This document shows positions 1 to 5,547 of a stretch of DNA of 7,046 nucleotides, piece by piece. Below the pieces are notes generated by a model. It ran no database searches, was not told the DNA's origin, and was given only the letters and a program-made list of their open reading frames with translations. Where the stretch lies: positions 1-7,046 of the forward strand of contig QILU01000201.1 of NCBI GenBank assembly GCA_003233475.1, in the 5' to 3' direction. The first letter of the stretch is position 1. Every line of letters begins with the position of its first letter. This DNA comes from Ahrensia sp. (GTDB lineage: Bacteria; Pseudomonadota; Alphaproteobacteria; Rhizobiales; Rhizobiaceae). The translations under genes and the position numbers were made by a program.

Positions 1-1515
1 GGTACGACGGTTTGAAAGCAAATCGTTCTTGGACACATTATAATGGCGTGCGACAATCTTTTGAATATCTTCAATGCGAACCCGTTTTTGCTCGCTCGAT
101 TGAACCAGGTGGGAAAGCATTTTTTCGATCGATTCAATTTCCACCGGGCCATCAGAGAAACGGTGCTGGATGAGCAGTTGATTGAATGCCCCTTCCAGAT
201 CACGGCCGGATGACGCAACTTTTCGAGCAACATAATGTAGAATATCTTCAGGGATATCCAGATTGGGATTGTCCTTTTGGGCATCCTTATAACGCAGATC
301 AAGCATGGTCTGACGCATTTCAAGATCAGGGGATTTCACCTCCAGCGCAACCCCGCCCTTAAGGCGCGAACGCACCCGGGCATCGAGGGATTCAAGCTCG
401 GAGGGCGGACGATCAGCCGCCACCACAACCTGCTTGGCGCTGTCGATAAGGGCGTTTAACAAATGGCAAAATTCCTGCTGAATACTTTTGCCCTGCAAAA
501 ACTGCATATCGTCGATCAACAGCAGATCAATATCGCGCAGGGATTCCTTAAACGACAGGGCCGATTGATCGCGAATGGCGGATGCAAAACGCCACATGAA
601 ATACTCGGCGGTGAGGTATAAAGTTTTAATACCGCTGTTTCGCGCATTGGCCCCCCAGGCAATGGCCTGCAACAAATGGGTTTTGCCGAGACCCACATTG
701 GCATGAATAAAGAGCGGATTAAACCGGGCAGCCGCGCCATCGGCTTCAGCGACTGATCGCGCTGCAGCACATGCCATGCGGTTTGATGGGCCTTCAACAA
801 AGCTGGCAAAGGTGAAACTCGGGTCAAGCGGTGAACCGGAAAAACCAACCTGGCCTTCCTGCATGCCCGGAGCCCCAAAACCATTTTGTTGCAAGCGGCC
901 AACCGTAGCCCCACCATGGGACTCACGCATGAGGCCCGCGCCCCCAAAGGCTGGCTTGTCAAACGGATTTTGCCCGTCAACAGCAAGGCCTGAACCGGGT
1001 AGCTTAGAATGTACCCCATTGGCAAGAGGCTGGGTTGGAGCCGGTTTGGTGGCTTCCCCGTTTTCAGAATTAGCGGAGTGCACGGCACTTCGCACCACAA
1101 TGTCGCAGCGCAGAATATCGCTGGATTGTTTTTGCCACAAATCCAGAAGGATGGTGCTGTAATGGGTGCGAATCCAGGATTTCAGGAATGTGGTGGGAAC
1201 GGAAATGGTAAGCTGGCTTTTTGATATTGTTTCCAGACGCGTCGCACCGAACCAACTGGCATGGGCTTCCGAACCAAGACGAACCTTTAGCTGGGCCTGA
1301 ACCCGGGTCCATTTCTGCAAATCACGGGCGGAAACGGTTGGCCCGGCTTGCGCCATCCTGGATTGCCGGCCGGGTTGCGGTTTCTGATTAGCCCCGGATA
1401 AAGCCTGTTTGACTGGAGTTTTTGCCGGTGCGGGAGAATTTCGCGGCAGGTTTGGCGGTGTAATGGAAGTCCCGCGAGCTGACGTTTTTCTGGGAGTTTG
1501 TCTTGGTGTGTTCAT
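1..1515 (-). CDS. dnaA: Chromosomal replication initiator protein DnaA (3' end outside window)
   Basis: DnaA is the AAA+ ATPase that binds DnaA boxes at the origin, melts the DNA and loads the replicative helicase. About 505 codons are visible. A basic, Pro-rich extension fills residues 1-65. Domain I follows (about 66-145, with the WTRVQ...ASWF and SWIRTHY segments), then a Gly/Ser/Pro-rich linker. The ATPase domain starts near 231 (DPSFTF). It shows Walker A GLGKTHLL (275-282, Lys278), Walker B LLLIDDMQF (Asp335, Asp336), sensor I AADRPP (366-371) and box VII RVRSR (380-384). Domain IV starts near 481 (IEDIQKIVARHY) and is cut at NDLLSNRRT, before the DHTT DNA-binding signature. The ATG at 1515 is the only canonical start before an in-frame stop at 1549-1551; its Shine-Dalgarno is weak (GGAA). 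Oddities: the long N-terminal extension, and Ala in place of the first Gly of the P-loop. The identification is secure. Confidence 0.97.
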   Translation of the reverse strand, partial: MNTPRQTPRKTSARGTSITPPNLPRNSPAPAKTPVKQALSGANQKPQPGRQSRMAQAGPTVSARDLQKWTRVQAQLKVRLGSEAHASWFGATRLETISKSQLTISVPTTFLKSWIRTHYSTILLDLWQKQSSDILRCDIVVRSAVHSANSENGEATKPAPTQPLANGVHSKLPGSGLAVDGQNPFDKPAFGGAGLMRESHGGATVGRLQQNGFGAPGMQEGQVGFSGSPLDPSFTFASFVEGPSNRMACAAARSVAEADGAAARFNPLFIHANVGLGKTHLLQAIAWGANARNSGIKTLYLTAEYFMWRFASAIRDQSALSFKESLRDIDLLLIDDMQFLQGKSIQQEFCHLLNALIDSAKQVVVAADRPPSELESLDARVRSRLKGGVALEVKSPDLEMRQTMLDLRYKDAQKDNPNLDIPEDILHYVARKVASSGRDLEGAFNQLLIQHRFSDGPVEIESIEKMLSHLVQSSEQKRVRIEDIQKIVARHYNVSKNDLLSNRRT

Positions 1516-1593
1516 CAGTTTGTTCCGTTCGATCTGTGTTTACCCGTTAAGGTTCAGCCCCAGGGGCCGCCCGCATTCCAATTGTCGGGTACT

Positions 1594-1611
1594 GTTTGGA
1601 AATTCCCAAAC
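1594..1611. repeat. 18-bp near-perfect dyad upstream of dnaA
   Basis: On the plus strand GTTTGG (1594-1599) is mirrored by CCAAAC (1606-1611), and the central AAATTC gives two more matching pairs. Eight of nine half-site pairs match in DNA. Read as minus-strand RNA the ninth becomes G-U, so it is also a possible small hairpin. It lies between the mini-ORF stop and the dnaA start, where an operator or an mRNA stem could act on dnaA. The dyad is seen directly; any function is inference. Confidence 0.45.
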
Positions 1612-1628
1612 CCCCGTTCAATCAGACA

Positions 1629-1706
1629 TTATTCGTGTAATTCGACCGGACGGATTGTGAATGTGATGTTGTTTTTGAAAATGAATTTTAACCGCGTGAT
1701 TTTCAT
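1629..1706 (-). CDS. Possible 25-aa leader peptide upstream of dnaA
   Basis: ATG at 1706-1704 opens a 25-codon frame ending in TAA at 1631-1629. It begins MKITRLKFIFKNN and ends RPVELHE. A full Shine-Dalgarno, AAGGAGG (1724-1718), lies 11 nt upstream. That spacing is slightly long, but this is one of the strongest ribosome-binding sequences in the window and far better than that of dnaA itself. The N-terminal half is basic and hydrophobic. I do not recognise the peptide. It could be a leader whose translation affects downstream dnaA expression, a free small protein or chance. The stop is 113 nt before the dnaA ATG, so direct translational coupling is unlikely. Confidence 0.35.
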   Translation of the reverse strand: MKITRLKFIFKNNITFTIRPVELHE

Positions 1707-1726
1707 TTCTGTAATAACCTCCTTGT

Positions 1727-1776
1727 TGGCCGAAAATCCGACCCTGTTGTATTTCTCCGGCCATTAATTCAGGCCG
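1727..1776 (-). promoter_or_regulatory. Competing hairpins in front of the dnaA-leader mini-ORF
   Basis: Three short segments on the minus strand can pair in two exclusive ways: A, CGGCC (1776-1772); B, GGCCG (1762-1758); C, CGGCC (1732-1728). A:B makes a 5-6 bp stem with a 9-nt loop. B:C extends to about 10 pairs (1763-1754 with 1727-1736), of which two are G-U pairs that exist only in minus-strand RNA. Segment C ends 3 nt before the AAGGAGG of the mini-ORF, so B:C could affect ribosome access. The complementarity is read from the sequence. A regulatory role is inference, and no U-run marks a terminator. Confidence 0.3.
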
Positions 1777-1860
1777 ATTATCGACTTGCCGGCAGGAACT
1801 GATAAATTTTGTTGTCCCTATTCCCCAGCCTGCTATCCGTGTTTCCTTATCCTTGTTTAC

Positions 1861-2301
1861 TCACCCTTGTTTCCAGGGCAAACCTTCGGCTTTCCAACCA
1901 TTGCGGTTTCCCCGGTGGGCCTGTTCATCCGGATCGCCTTCAAAACCGCCGGTTACGTTAAAAGTATTGGGAAAACCGATCGCGGTCATGGCGCGGGCAG
2001 CGGAAAGACTGCGGCCTCCTGAACGACACAGGAAACACAATTCAGTTTCTTCCGTTGCCCCAATATCGTTCAAAGTGTTTTTCAGGGATTCCGCAAATTT
2101 TTCATCCACCGCCATATCGGGAAAGGCCTGCCATTCCTGCCCAATCATCGGCTGCATGGATTCTTCAAGGGTGGGAACACCAACGAAGCTCCATTCAGCA
2201 CGGGTTCGCACATCTATAAGAATGGCGCTGAGCCCCGCCTTACTACTGGATTTAAGTTTTTCCCAACATTCCTGAGGGGTGACATCGCCACCGTAATCCA
2301 T
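1861..2301 (-). CDS. Single-domain rhodanese-like protein
   Basis: A 146-residue rhodanese-family protein. Such domains carry a persulfide on an active-site Cys and transfer sulfur; the physiological acceptor here is unknown. The domain shows ILIDVRTRAEW (27-37), the active-site loop CRSGGRS (92-98, Cys92) followed by the helix AARAMTAIGF, and the FNVTGGFEGD strand/turn (114-123). The closing motif GWKAEGLPW is, as I recall, common in the alphaproteobacterial form of this protein. An upstream TTG at 2325 would add eight residues. I prefer the ATG at 2301 because GGGAG sits 9 nt before it. The gene lies between rpsT and dnaA. A -10-like TATATT (2350-2345) precedes it, but no clear -35 was found. 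No U-run terminator is visible after the stop. Confidence 0.88.
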   Translation of the reverse strand: MDYGGDVTPQECWEKLKSSSKAGLSAILIDVRTRAEWSFVGVPTLEESMQPMIGQEWQAFPDMAVDEKFAESLKNTLNDIGATEETELCFLCRSGGRSLSAARAMTAIGFPNTFNVTGGFEGDPDEQAHRGNRNGWKAEGLPWKQG

Positions 2302-2983
2302 AACAATATTCTCCCGTCCAGACAAACAAGTGCTTGCCGGCTAAAATATAACTCAAATCTGAAAACCTAACACCAAGAAATAAAAAAACCTCTCTTAGCA
2401 ACAAACAGGCATATTAGAAGTAAATTCCGTATTTACATTGTCATATACATGACTTGTATTCTGCCCCGCACCAACCCCCTGTCGAGGTTATGCGGAACTT
2501 TGTAAATCCGGCCCCTGCTCCTTAAAACCAACATACACATGAGGTTTGGGGGGTTCAAGACAAGTCCCTTAAGAAATATTAACAGGGAGGAGAATTAAAT
2601 CAAAATCAAAAAAAAAATCAAAAAAGCGTCAGAAAAAAAAAGCTTATAAATCAACCCGACTCCTGCACTCGTTCTGATTTCGTTTTTAATTCGAGCAGGG
2701 TAAAAAATATTTCTTGCCTAACCCCACTTGACTCCACAAATGTTCCGTTATTTTCCTTTGCGTTTACCAAGGGGAAATCAGACCTGCTGTAATTTGTTGA
2801 TTTTAATAAGTAATTTATATTAAAAAATTCAGACAAATTTTGGAACGAATATTGGCCGGATTCGGCAAATTATCAGATTTTTTGATCAGGCCTTTGCCCG
2901 TGGCAGGAAATCGATTTGGAGAAACGCTTCCCTAATTCATGGCAGCGCTGAACAGATTGCACGATTTATCAAAATTCAGGCAC
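2302..2983. other. AT-rich non-coding region near dnaA (candidate origin or control region)
   Basis: About 680 bp without a convincing gene. Its composition is clearly more AT-rich than the flanks. Contents: paired dyads at 2420-2453; TTAA-N6-TTAA at about 2571-2584, one base short of the CtrA spacing; a GGGAGGAG purine run at 2585-2592; an A-rich tract with ATCAAAA units at 2598-2641; and three GANTC sites (2658, 2730, 2859). The best DnaA-box-like site is ACATACACA (2531-2539), 7 of 9 against TTATNCACA. A 61-codon minus-strand frame (2651-2836) has a TTG start without a Shine-Dalgarno and was not accepted. Origins are often AT-rich and close to dnaA, but without real DnaA boxes this stays a weak proposal. 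Confidence 0.35.
2420..2453. repeat. Two adjacent inverted repeats
   Basis: GTAAAT (2420-2425) and ATTTAC (2431-2436) flank a 5-nt spacer. Directly next to them, GTCAT (2440-2444) and ATGAC (2449-2453) flank ATAC. Both pairs are perfect and 3 bp apart, an arrangement typical of tandem operator half-sites. They lie about 120-150 bp upstream of the rhodanese start. Which regulator, if any, binds them cannot be said. Confidence 0.4.
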
Positions 2984-3012
2984 AAAAAAAGCCCACCAAT
3001 CGGGAGGCAGGC
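2984..3012 (-). terminator. Intrinsic terminator downstream of rpsT
   Basis: In minus-strand RNA, GCCUGCC (3012-3006) pairs with GGUGGGC (2997-2991) over seven pairs, two of them wobble, with an 8-nt loop. It is followed at once by seven U (2990-2984). It lies about 58 nt past the rpsT stop and should end that transcript before the AT-rich gap. Confidence 0.65.
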
Positions 3013-3026
3013 AACTATTTTTGCGC

Positions 3027-3048
3027 AAACCGCTAATTTCAGCGGTTT
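3027..3048 (-). repeat. Stem-loop just after rpsT
   Basis: AAACCGCT (3027-3034) and AGCGGTTT (3041-3048) form a perfect 8-bp stem with a 6-nt loop, between the rpsT stop and its terminator. No U-run follows on the minus strand, so it is more likely an mRNA 3'-end stabilising or processing hairpin than a second terminator. Confidence 0.5.
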
Positions 3049-3069
3049 ATACTTAAAAATTAACGAATA

Positions 3070-3336
3070 TTACGAACCAAGCGCTTTTACACGGGCAGAA
3101 AGGCGTGAAATTTTACGCGAAGCATTCTTTTTATGGATAATACCCTTGGAAGCGGCTTTCATAATAACCGGCTGTAGATTTTTGAACTGCTCCGCGGCAG
3201 CTGTCTTATCACCGGTGGTAATTGCTTCTTCCAATATACGAAGTTGGCCGCGCATGTGGGTGCGGCGGGATTTGTTGACCGCAGTTCTGCGGGCAATAAC
3301 CCGTGTGGCTTTTTTTGCCGATGTAGTGTTGGCCAT
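3070..3336 (-). CDS. rpsT: 30S ribosomal protein S20
   Basis: S20 is a small, highly basic primary binding protein of the 30S subunit that contacts 16S rRNA. The 88-residue product, beginning [12 protein letters not shown], has the usual family length and wording: Lys/Arg-rich helices with [14 protein letters not shown] near the N-terminus, then the [20 protein letters not shown] segment that marks S20. The ATG at 3336 is preferred over an in-frame ATG at 3351 because AAAGGG lies about 6 nt before it and families start at MAN. The gene is its own unit: the upstream gene ends in a terminator (3457-3489) and rpsT has its own (2984-3012). An 8-bp inverted repeat sits in its upstream region. S20 synthesis is autoregulated in E. 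coli; whether that holds here is unknown. Confidence 0.97.
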   Translation of the reverse strand: MANTTSAKKATRVIARRTAVNKSRRTHMRGQLRILEEAITTGDKTAAAEQFKNLQPVIMKAASKGIIHKKNASRKISRLSARVKALGS

Positions 3337-3400
3337 TAAAAGCCCTTTCATATTACAATTAAAACCGCTTGCCAGGCATCATTACTGCTACATTCCCATC

Positions 3401-3439
3401 CACCTGATGAACATCAACAGGCGAAAATTAAATCAGGTG
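3401..3439. repeat. 8-bp perfect inverted repeat upstream of rpsT
   Basis: CACCTGAT (3401-3408) and ATCAGGTG (3432-3439) are exact inverted copies with a 23-bp spacer that contains a smaller dyad TGATG-TT-CATCA (minus strand). It lies 65-103 bp before the rpsT start and after the upstream terminator, so it is in the rpsT promoter or leader. It may be an operator pair or a leader stem. No convincing -35/-10 pair was found around it. Confidence 0.45.
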
Positions 3440-3456
3440 CTAGCAAAAATGAGCAT

Positions 3457-3489
3457 AAAAAAAGCGGCGGATCTCTTGCGAGGCCCGCT
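3457..3489 (-). terminator. Intrinsic terminator downstream of the enoyl-CoA hydratase gene
   Basis: In minus-strand RNA, AGCGG (3489-3485) pairs with CCGCU (3467-3463). An inner CUC-GCAA-GAG closes a GNRA-type tetraloop, and seven U follow (3463-3457, the first shared with the stem end). It lies about 62 nt after the hydratase stop and separates that gene from rpsT. Confidence 0.65.
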
Positions 3490-3550
3490 ATTGGCGGTTG
3501 TGTAGGGCTCCCCATGGCGGGTGTCAACATTTTTAGGGGTGAATTGCCGC

Positions 3551-4324
3551 CTATTTATTGCGAAACTGGGGCTGGCGTTTTTCCAAAAACGCGGCCATGC
3601 CTTCGTCCTGGTCTTTTGTGGCAAACAAAGAATGAAACAATCGACGTTCAAACAACACCCCTTCCGCCAAACTGGTCTCAAATGATCGGTTGACGCTGGC
3701 TTTTGTCATGGCCACCGAAGGCTGGGAGAAATCCGCTATTTTTGTGGCGACGTCCAGGGCCGTCTCCATCAGATCATTGGCCGGGACCACCCGGGAAACA
3801 AGGCCGCAGCGTTCAGCTTCCTCCGCATTCATCATGCGTCCTGTAAGGCACATATCCATGGCCTTGGACTTGCCGATAAATCGGGTAAGGCGCTGGGAAC
3901 CTCCCATGCCGGGCATCACTCCAAGAGTGATTTCAGGTTGCCCGAATTTCGCGTTTTCCGCCGCTATAATAAAGTCGCACATCATTGCCAGTTCGCATCC
4001 GCCCCCCAGGGCATAACCAGCAACCGCTGCAATGATCGGCTTTCGCACGGCCAACAAGCCGTCCCACCCGGCGAAAAAGTCCTGGCCAAACGCATCCATA
4101 TAAGAAAGTGGCTGCATTTCTTTTATATCTGCCCCCGCAGCAAAGGCTTTTTCAGAACCGGTTAGAATAATGCAGCCAATTTTTTGATCCTCGTCAAAAG
4201 CCTGCGCCGCCTTAACCACCTCTTCCATTAAGGTGGAATTCAGGGCGTTCAGCGCCTTGGGCCTGTTCAGGGTGATAATTCCAACCTTGCCGTTGGTTTC
4301 GGAATTTATGGTTTCAAATCCCAT
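3551..4324 (-). CDS. Enoyl-CoA hydratase (crotonase family)
   Basis: Enoyl-CoA hydratases add water across trans-2-enoyl-CoA in fatty-acid beta-oxidation, in the cytoplasm. The product is 257 residues, the usual length for the short monofunctional type. Crotonase features are all present: [12 protein letters not shown] (18-29), the oxyanion-hole segments AFAAGADI (60-67) and ALGGGCELA (105-113), and both catalytic acids, Glu111 in GGCEL and Glu131 in GQPEI. With both Glu present, hydratase activity is likelier than an isomerase or hydrolase role, but chain length is not predictable. The ATG at 4324 is chosen over ATG 4345 because GAGG lies 9 nt before it and the upstream ATG has no Shine-Dalgarno. 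The 88-bp gap to the gene upstream has no U-run terminator, so the two may be co-transcribed. A hydratase next to rpsT and dnaA is familiar in Alphaproteobacteria. Confidence 0.93.
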   Translation of the reverse strand: MGFETINSETNGKVGIITLNRPKALNALNSTLMEEVVKAAQAFDEDQKIGCIILTGSEKAFAAGADIKEMQPLSYMDAFGQDFFAGWDGLLAVRKPIIAAVAGYALGGGCELAMMCDFIIAAENAKFGQPEITLGVMPGMGGSQRLTRFIGKSKAMDMCLTGRMMNAEEAERCGLVSRVVPANDLMETALDVATKIADFSQPSVAMTKASVNRSFETSLAEGVLFERRLFHSLFATKDQDEGMAAFLEKRQPQFRNK

Positions 4325-4412
4325 GAGACTGTACCTCGCGCTCATTGCAATCGAATATCAGCGCAGTCTGCCCCAGTTGTTTGCGGTTGGGAACCGGGAA
4401 TCGTAATTTCTA

Positions 4413-5369
4413 TCAACCGATGAGCAAGCGCTTTTTGGCTGCTTCGTATTCATCGACAAGACGGGCCACCAGCTCTTTGACCGATACAACCTCGTGTATC
4501 GCGCCAATGCCCTGACCCGCACCCCAGATATCTTTCCAGGCCTTGGTTTTATCGCCGGCGAAATCCATGGTTTTCAAATCCCCTTCCGGTAAATTATCCG
4601 GATCCATACCCACGGCCTGGATAGAGCCTTTGAGATAATTGCCGTGCACTCCGGTGAACAGGTTTGAATAAACAATGTCCCTGGCAAAACTTTCCGCGAT
4701 CATATTTTTGTAGGCATCAGCGGCACGGGCCTCTTTTGTAGCAATGAAGGCCGAGCCGATATACCCCATATCAGCGCCCATGGCCTGGGCTGCCAGTACA
4801 GCATCCCCGGTGGCAATCGCACCACCAAGCAGCAACGGGCCATCAAACCATTGGCGAATTTCCTGAATCAGCGCAAAGGGCGAAATGGTCCCCGCATGCC
4901 CCCCGGCACCCGCTGCAATTGCAATCAGCCCATCGGCGCCTTTCTCAACGGCCTTTTTGGCAAAACGATTGTTGATAATATCATGCAGGGTCAGCCCGCC
5001 ATAGGAATGTACCGCATCGTTTAATTCCGGCCGCGCCCCAAGGGAGGTGATGACAATCGGAACCTTCCATTTCACACACATTTCTAAGTCCTGTTCCAAC
5101 CGGGTGTTGGATCGGTGAACAATCTGATTGACCGCAAATGGTGCAGCAGGCCTTTCCGGGTTGGCTTTATCATATGCTGCCAAAGTTTCCGTAATTTCCG
5201 CAAGCCAATCATCCAGTTGAGATAAAGGCCTTGCATTCAAAGCGGGAAATGCACCGATAACACCGGCCTTACACTGCTCAATCACTGAAAGGGGGTGGGA
5301 GATAATAAAAAGAGGCGAGGCAATGGCAGGCAAGACCAGGTTGTTTTTGAGAATTTCGGGAAGCGCCAT
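4413..5369 (-). CDS. Nitronate monooxygenase / 2-nitropropane dioxygenase-family flavoprotein
   Basis: An FMN-dependent TIM-barrel enzyme of the nitronate monooxygenase family. Members oxidise alkyl nitronates, but some are NADH:quinone reductases or enoyl reductases, so the substrate is open. The 318-residue product shows a family-type N-terminus (PAIASPLFI, 14-22), IVITSLGARPE (105-115), the glycine-rich IAAGAGGHAG (151-160, with His158, the likely catalytic His), LLLGGAIATGDAV (179-191) and ADMGYIGSAFIATKEA (199-214) for FMN phosphate binding, and the C-terminal WGAGQGIGAI (282-291). The start ATG has AAAAAGG about 7 nt upstream. A 23-codon mini-ORF with a strong Shine-Dalgarno lies in its leader (5426-5497). 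It reads toward the enoyl-CoA hydratase gene and away from the plus-strand gene at 5548. Confidence 0.9.
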   Translation of the reverse strand: MALPEILKNNLVLPAIASPLFIISHPLSVIEQCKAGVIGAFPALNARPLSQLDDWLAEITETLAAYDKANPERPAAPFAVNQIVHRSNTRLEQDLEMCVKWKVPIVITSLGARPELNDAVHSYGGLTLHDIINNRFAKKAVEKGADGLIAIAAGAGGHAGTISPFALIQEIRQWFDGPLLLGGAIATGDAVLAAQAMGADMGYIGSAFIATKEARAADAYKNMIAESFARDIVYSNLFTGVHGNYLKGSIQAVGMDPDNLPEGDLKTMDFAGDKTKAWKDIWGAGQGIGAIHEVVSVKELVARLVDEYEAAKKRLLIG

Positions 5370-5425
5370 TGTTGAACCTTTTTAAGTGGAAGCAGGCTTT
5401 GCTGTTGCGCCAACCCAACAAATTC

Positions 5426-5497
5426 TTACCCTTGCGTCAATTGGTTAACCGGGTCTAATACCCTGCTCATGGGAATTACGCTGCTTTGAGTTTGCAT
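5426..5497 (-). CDS. Possible 23-aa peptide in the leader of the monooxygenase gene
   Basis: ATG at 5497-5495 opens a 23-codon frame, beginning MQTQSSVIPMSR and ending NQLTQG, that stops with TAA at 5428-5426. AAGGAG (5510-5505) lies 7 nt upstream, an ideal Shine-Dalgarno distance and better than that of the gene it precedes. The stop is 56 nt before the monooxygenase ATG. The peptide has five Gln in 23 residues and no membrane or signal character. I do not recognise it. It may be a leader peptide, a free small protein or chance. The Shine-Dalgarno is the main support. Confidence 0.35.
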   Translation of the reverse strand: MQTQSSVIPMSRVLDPVNQLTQG

Positions 5498-5547
5498 TTT
5501 GCAACTCCTTGGCTAAAACGAGGCTTAATTAGTTTGAGGAGAAATTT

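Larger units (their letters stand above)
1516..1860 (-). other. 345-bp dnaA leader / intergenic region
   Basis: This is the gap between the rhodanese stop and the dnaA start, read on the minus strand. It holds a mini-ORF with a strong Shine-Dalgarno (1629-1706), a set of competing hairpins just before it (1727-1776), a near-perfect 18-bp dyad (1594-1611) and an odd palindrome GCCCC-A-GGGGC (1557-1567) about 45 nt before the dnaA start. I could not assign a convincing -35/-10 pair. DnaA-box-like 9-mers are degenerate only: TTATCGACT (1778-1786) and, on the minus strand, ACATTCACA (1656-1664) each match 7 of 9 positions. The plus strand shows no credible gene. Confidence 0.5.

Noticed and set aside
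516..1100. 194-codon minus-strand frame and plus-strand frames around 776-1162
   Set aside because: They are other-frame readings of the dnaA gene, which is coding throughout this stretch.
1778..1855. DnaA-box-like sites TTATCGACT and TTATCCTTG
   Set aside because: They match only 7 and 6 of 9 positions. Such degenerate hits are expected by chance in this much sequence.
2571..2584. CtrA-binding site
   Set aside because: TTAA-N6-TTAA has the wrong spacing (N7 is needed) and lies in AT-rich DNA.
2651..2836. 61-codon minus-strand frame with a TTG start
   Set aside because: No Shine-Dalgarno, a very AT-rich setting and no recognisable motif. The C-terminal half looks peptide-like, but that is not enough to call a gene.
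2658..2863. Three GANTC sites as a CcrM-regulated cluster
   Set aside because: One site per about 256 bp is expected, and GATTC also occurs repeatedly inside the coding genes here.
2939..3505. 188-codon plus-strand frame
   Set aside because: It lies antisense over rpsT, whose identity is certain, and shows no family features.
3499..3527. TTGACA with a 17-bp spacer to TACACA on the minus strand
   Set aside because: The -35 is perfect but the -10 matches only 3 of 6, and a transcript from it would meet the terminator at 3457-3489 at once.
5432..5461. Plus-strand promoter TTGCGT - 18 bp - TAATAC for the 5548 gene
   Set aside because: The -35 match is only 3 of 6. The pair also overlaps the proposed mini-ORF, and nothing else supports it.
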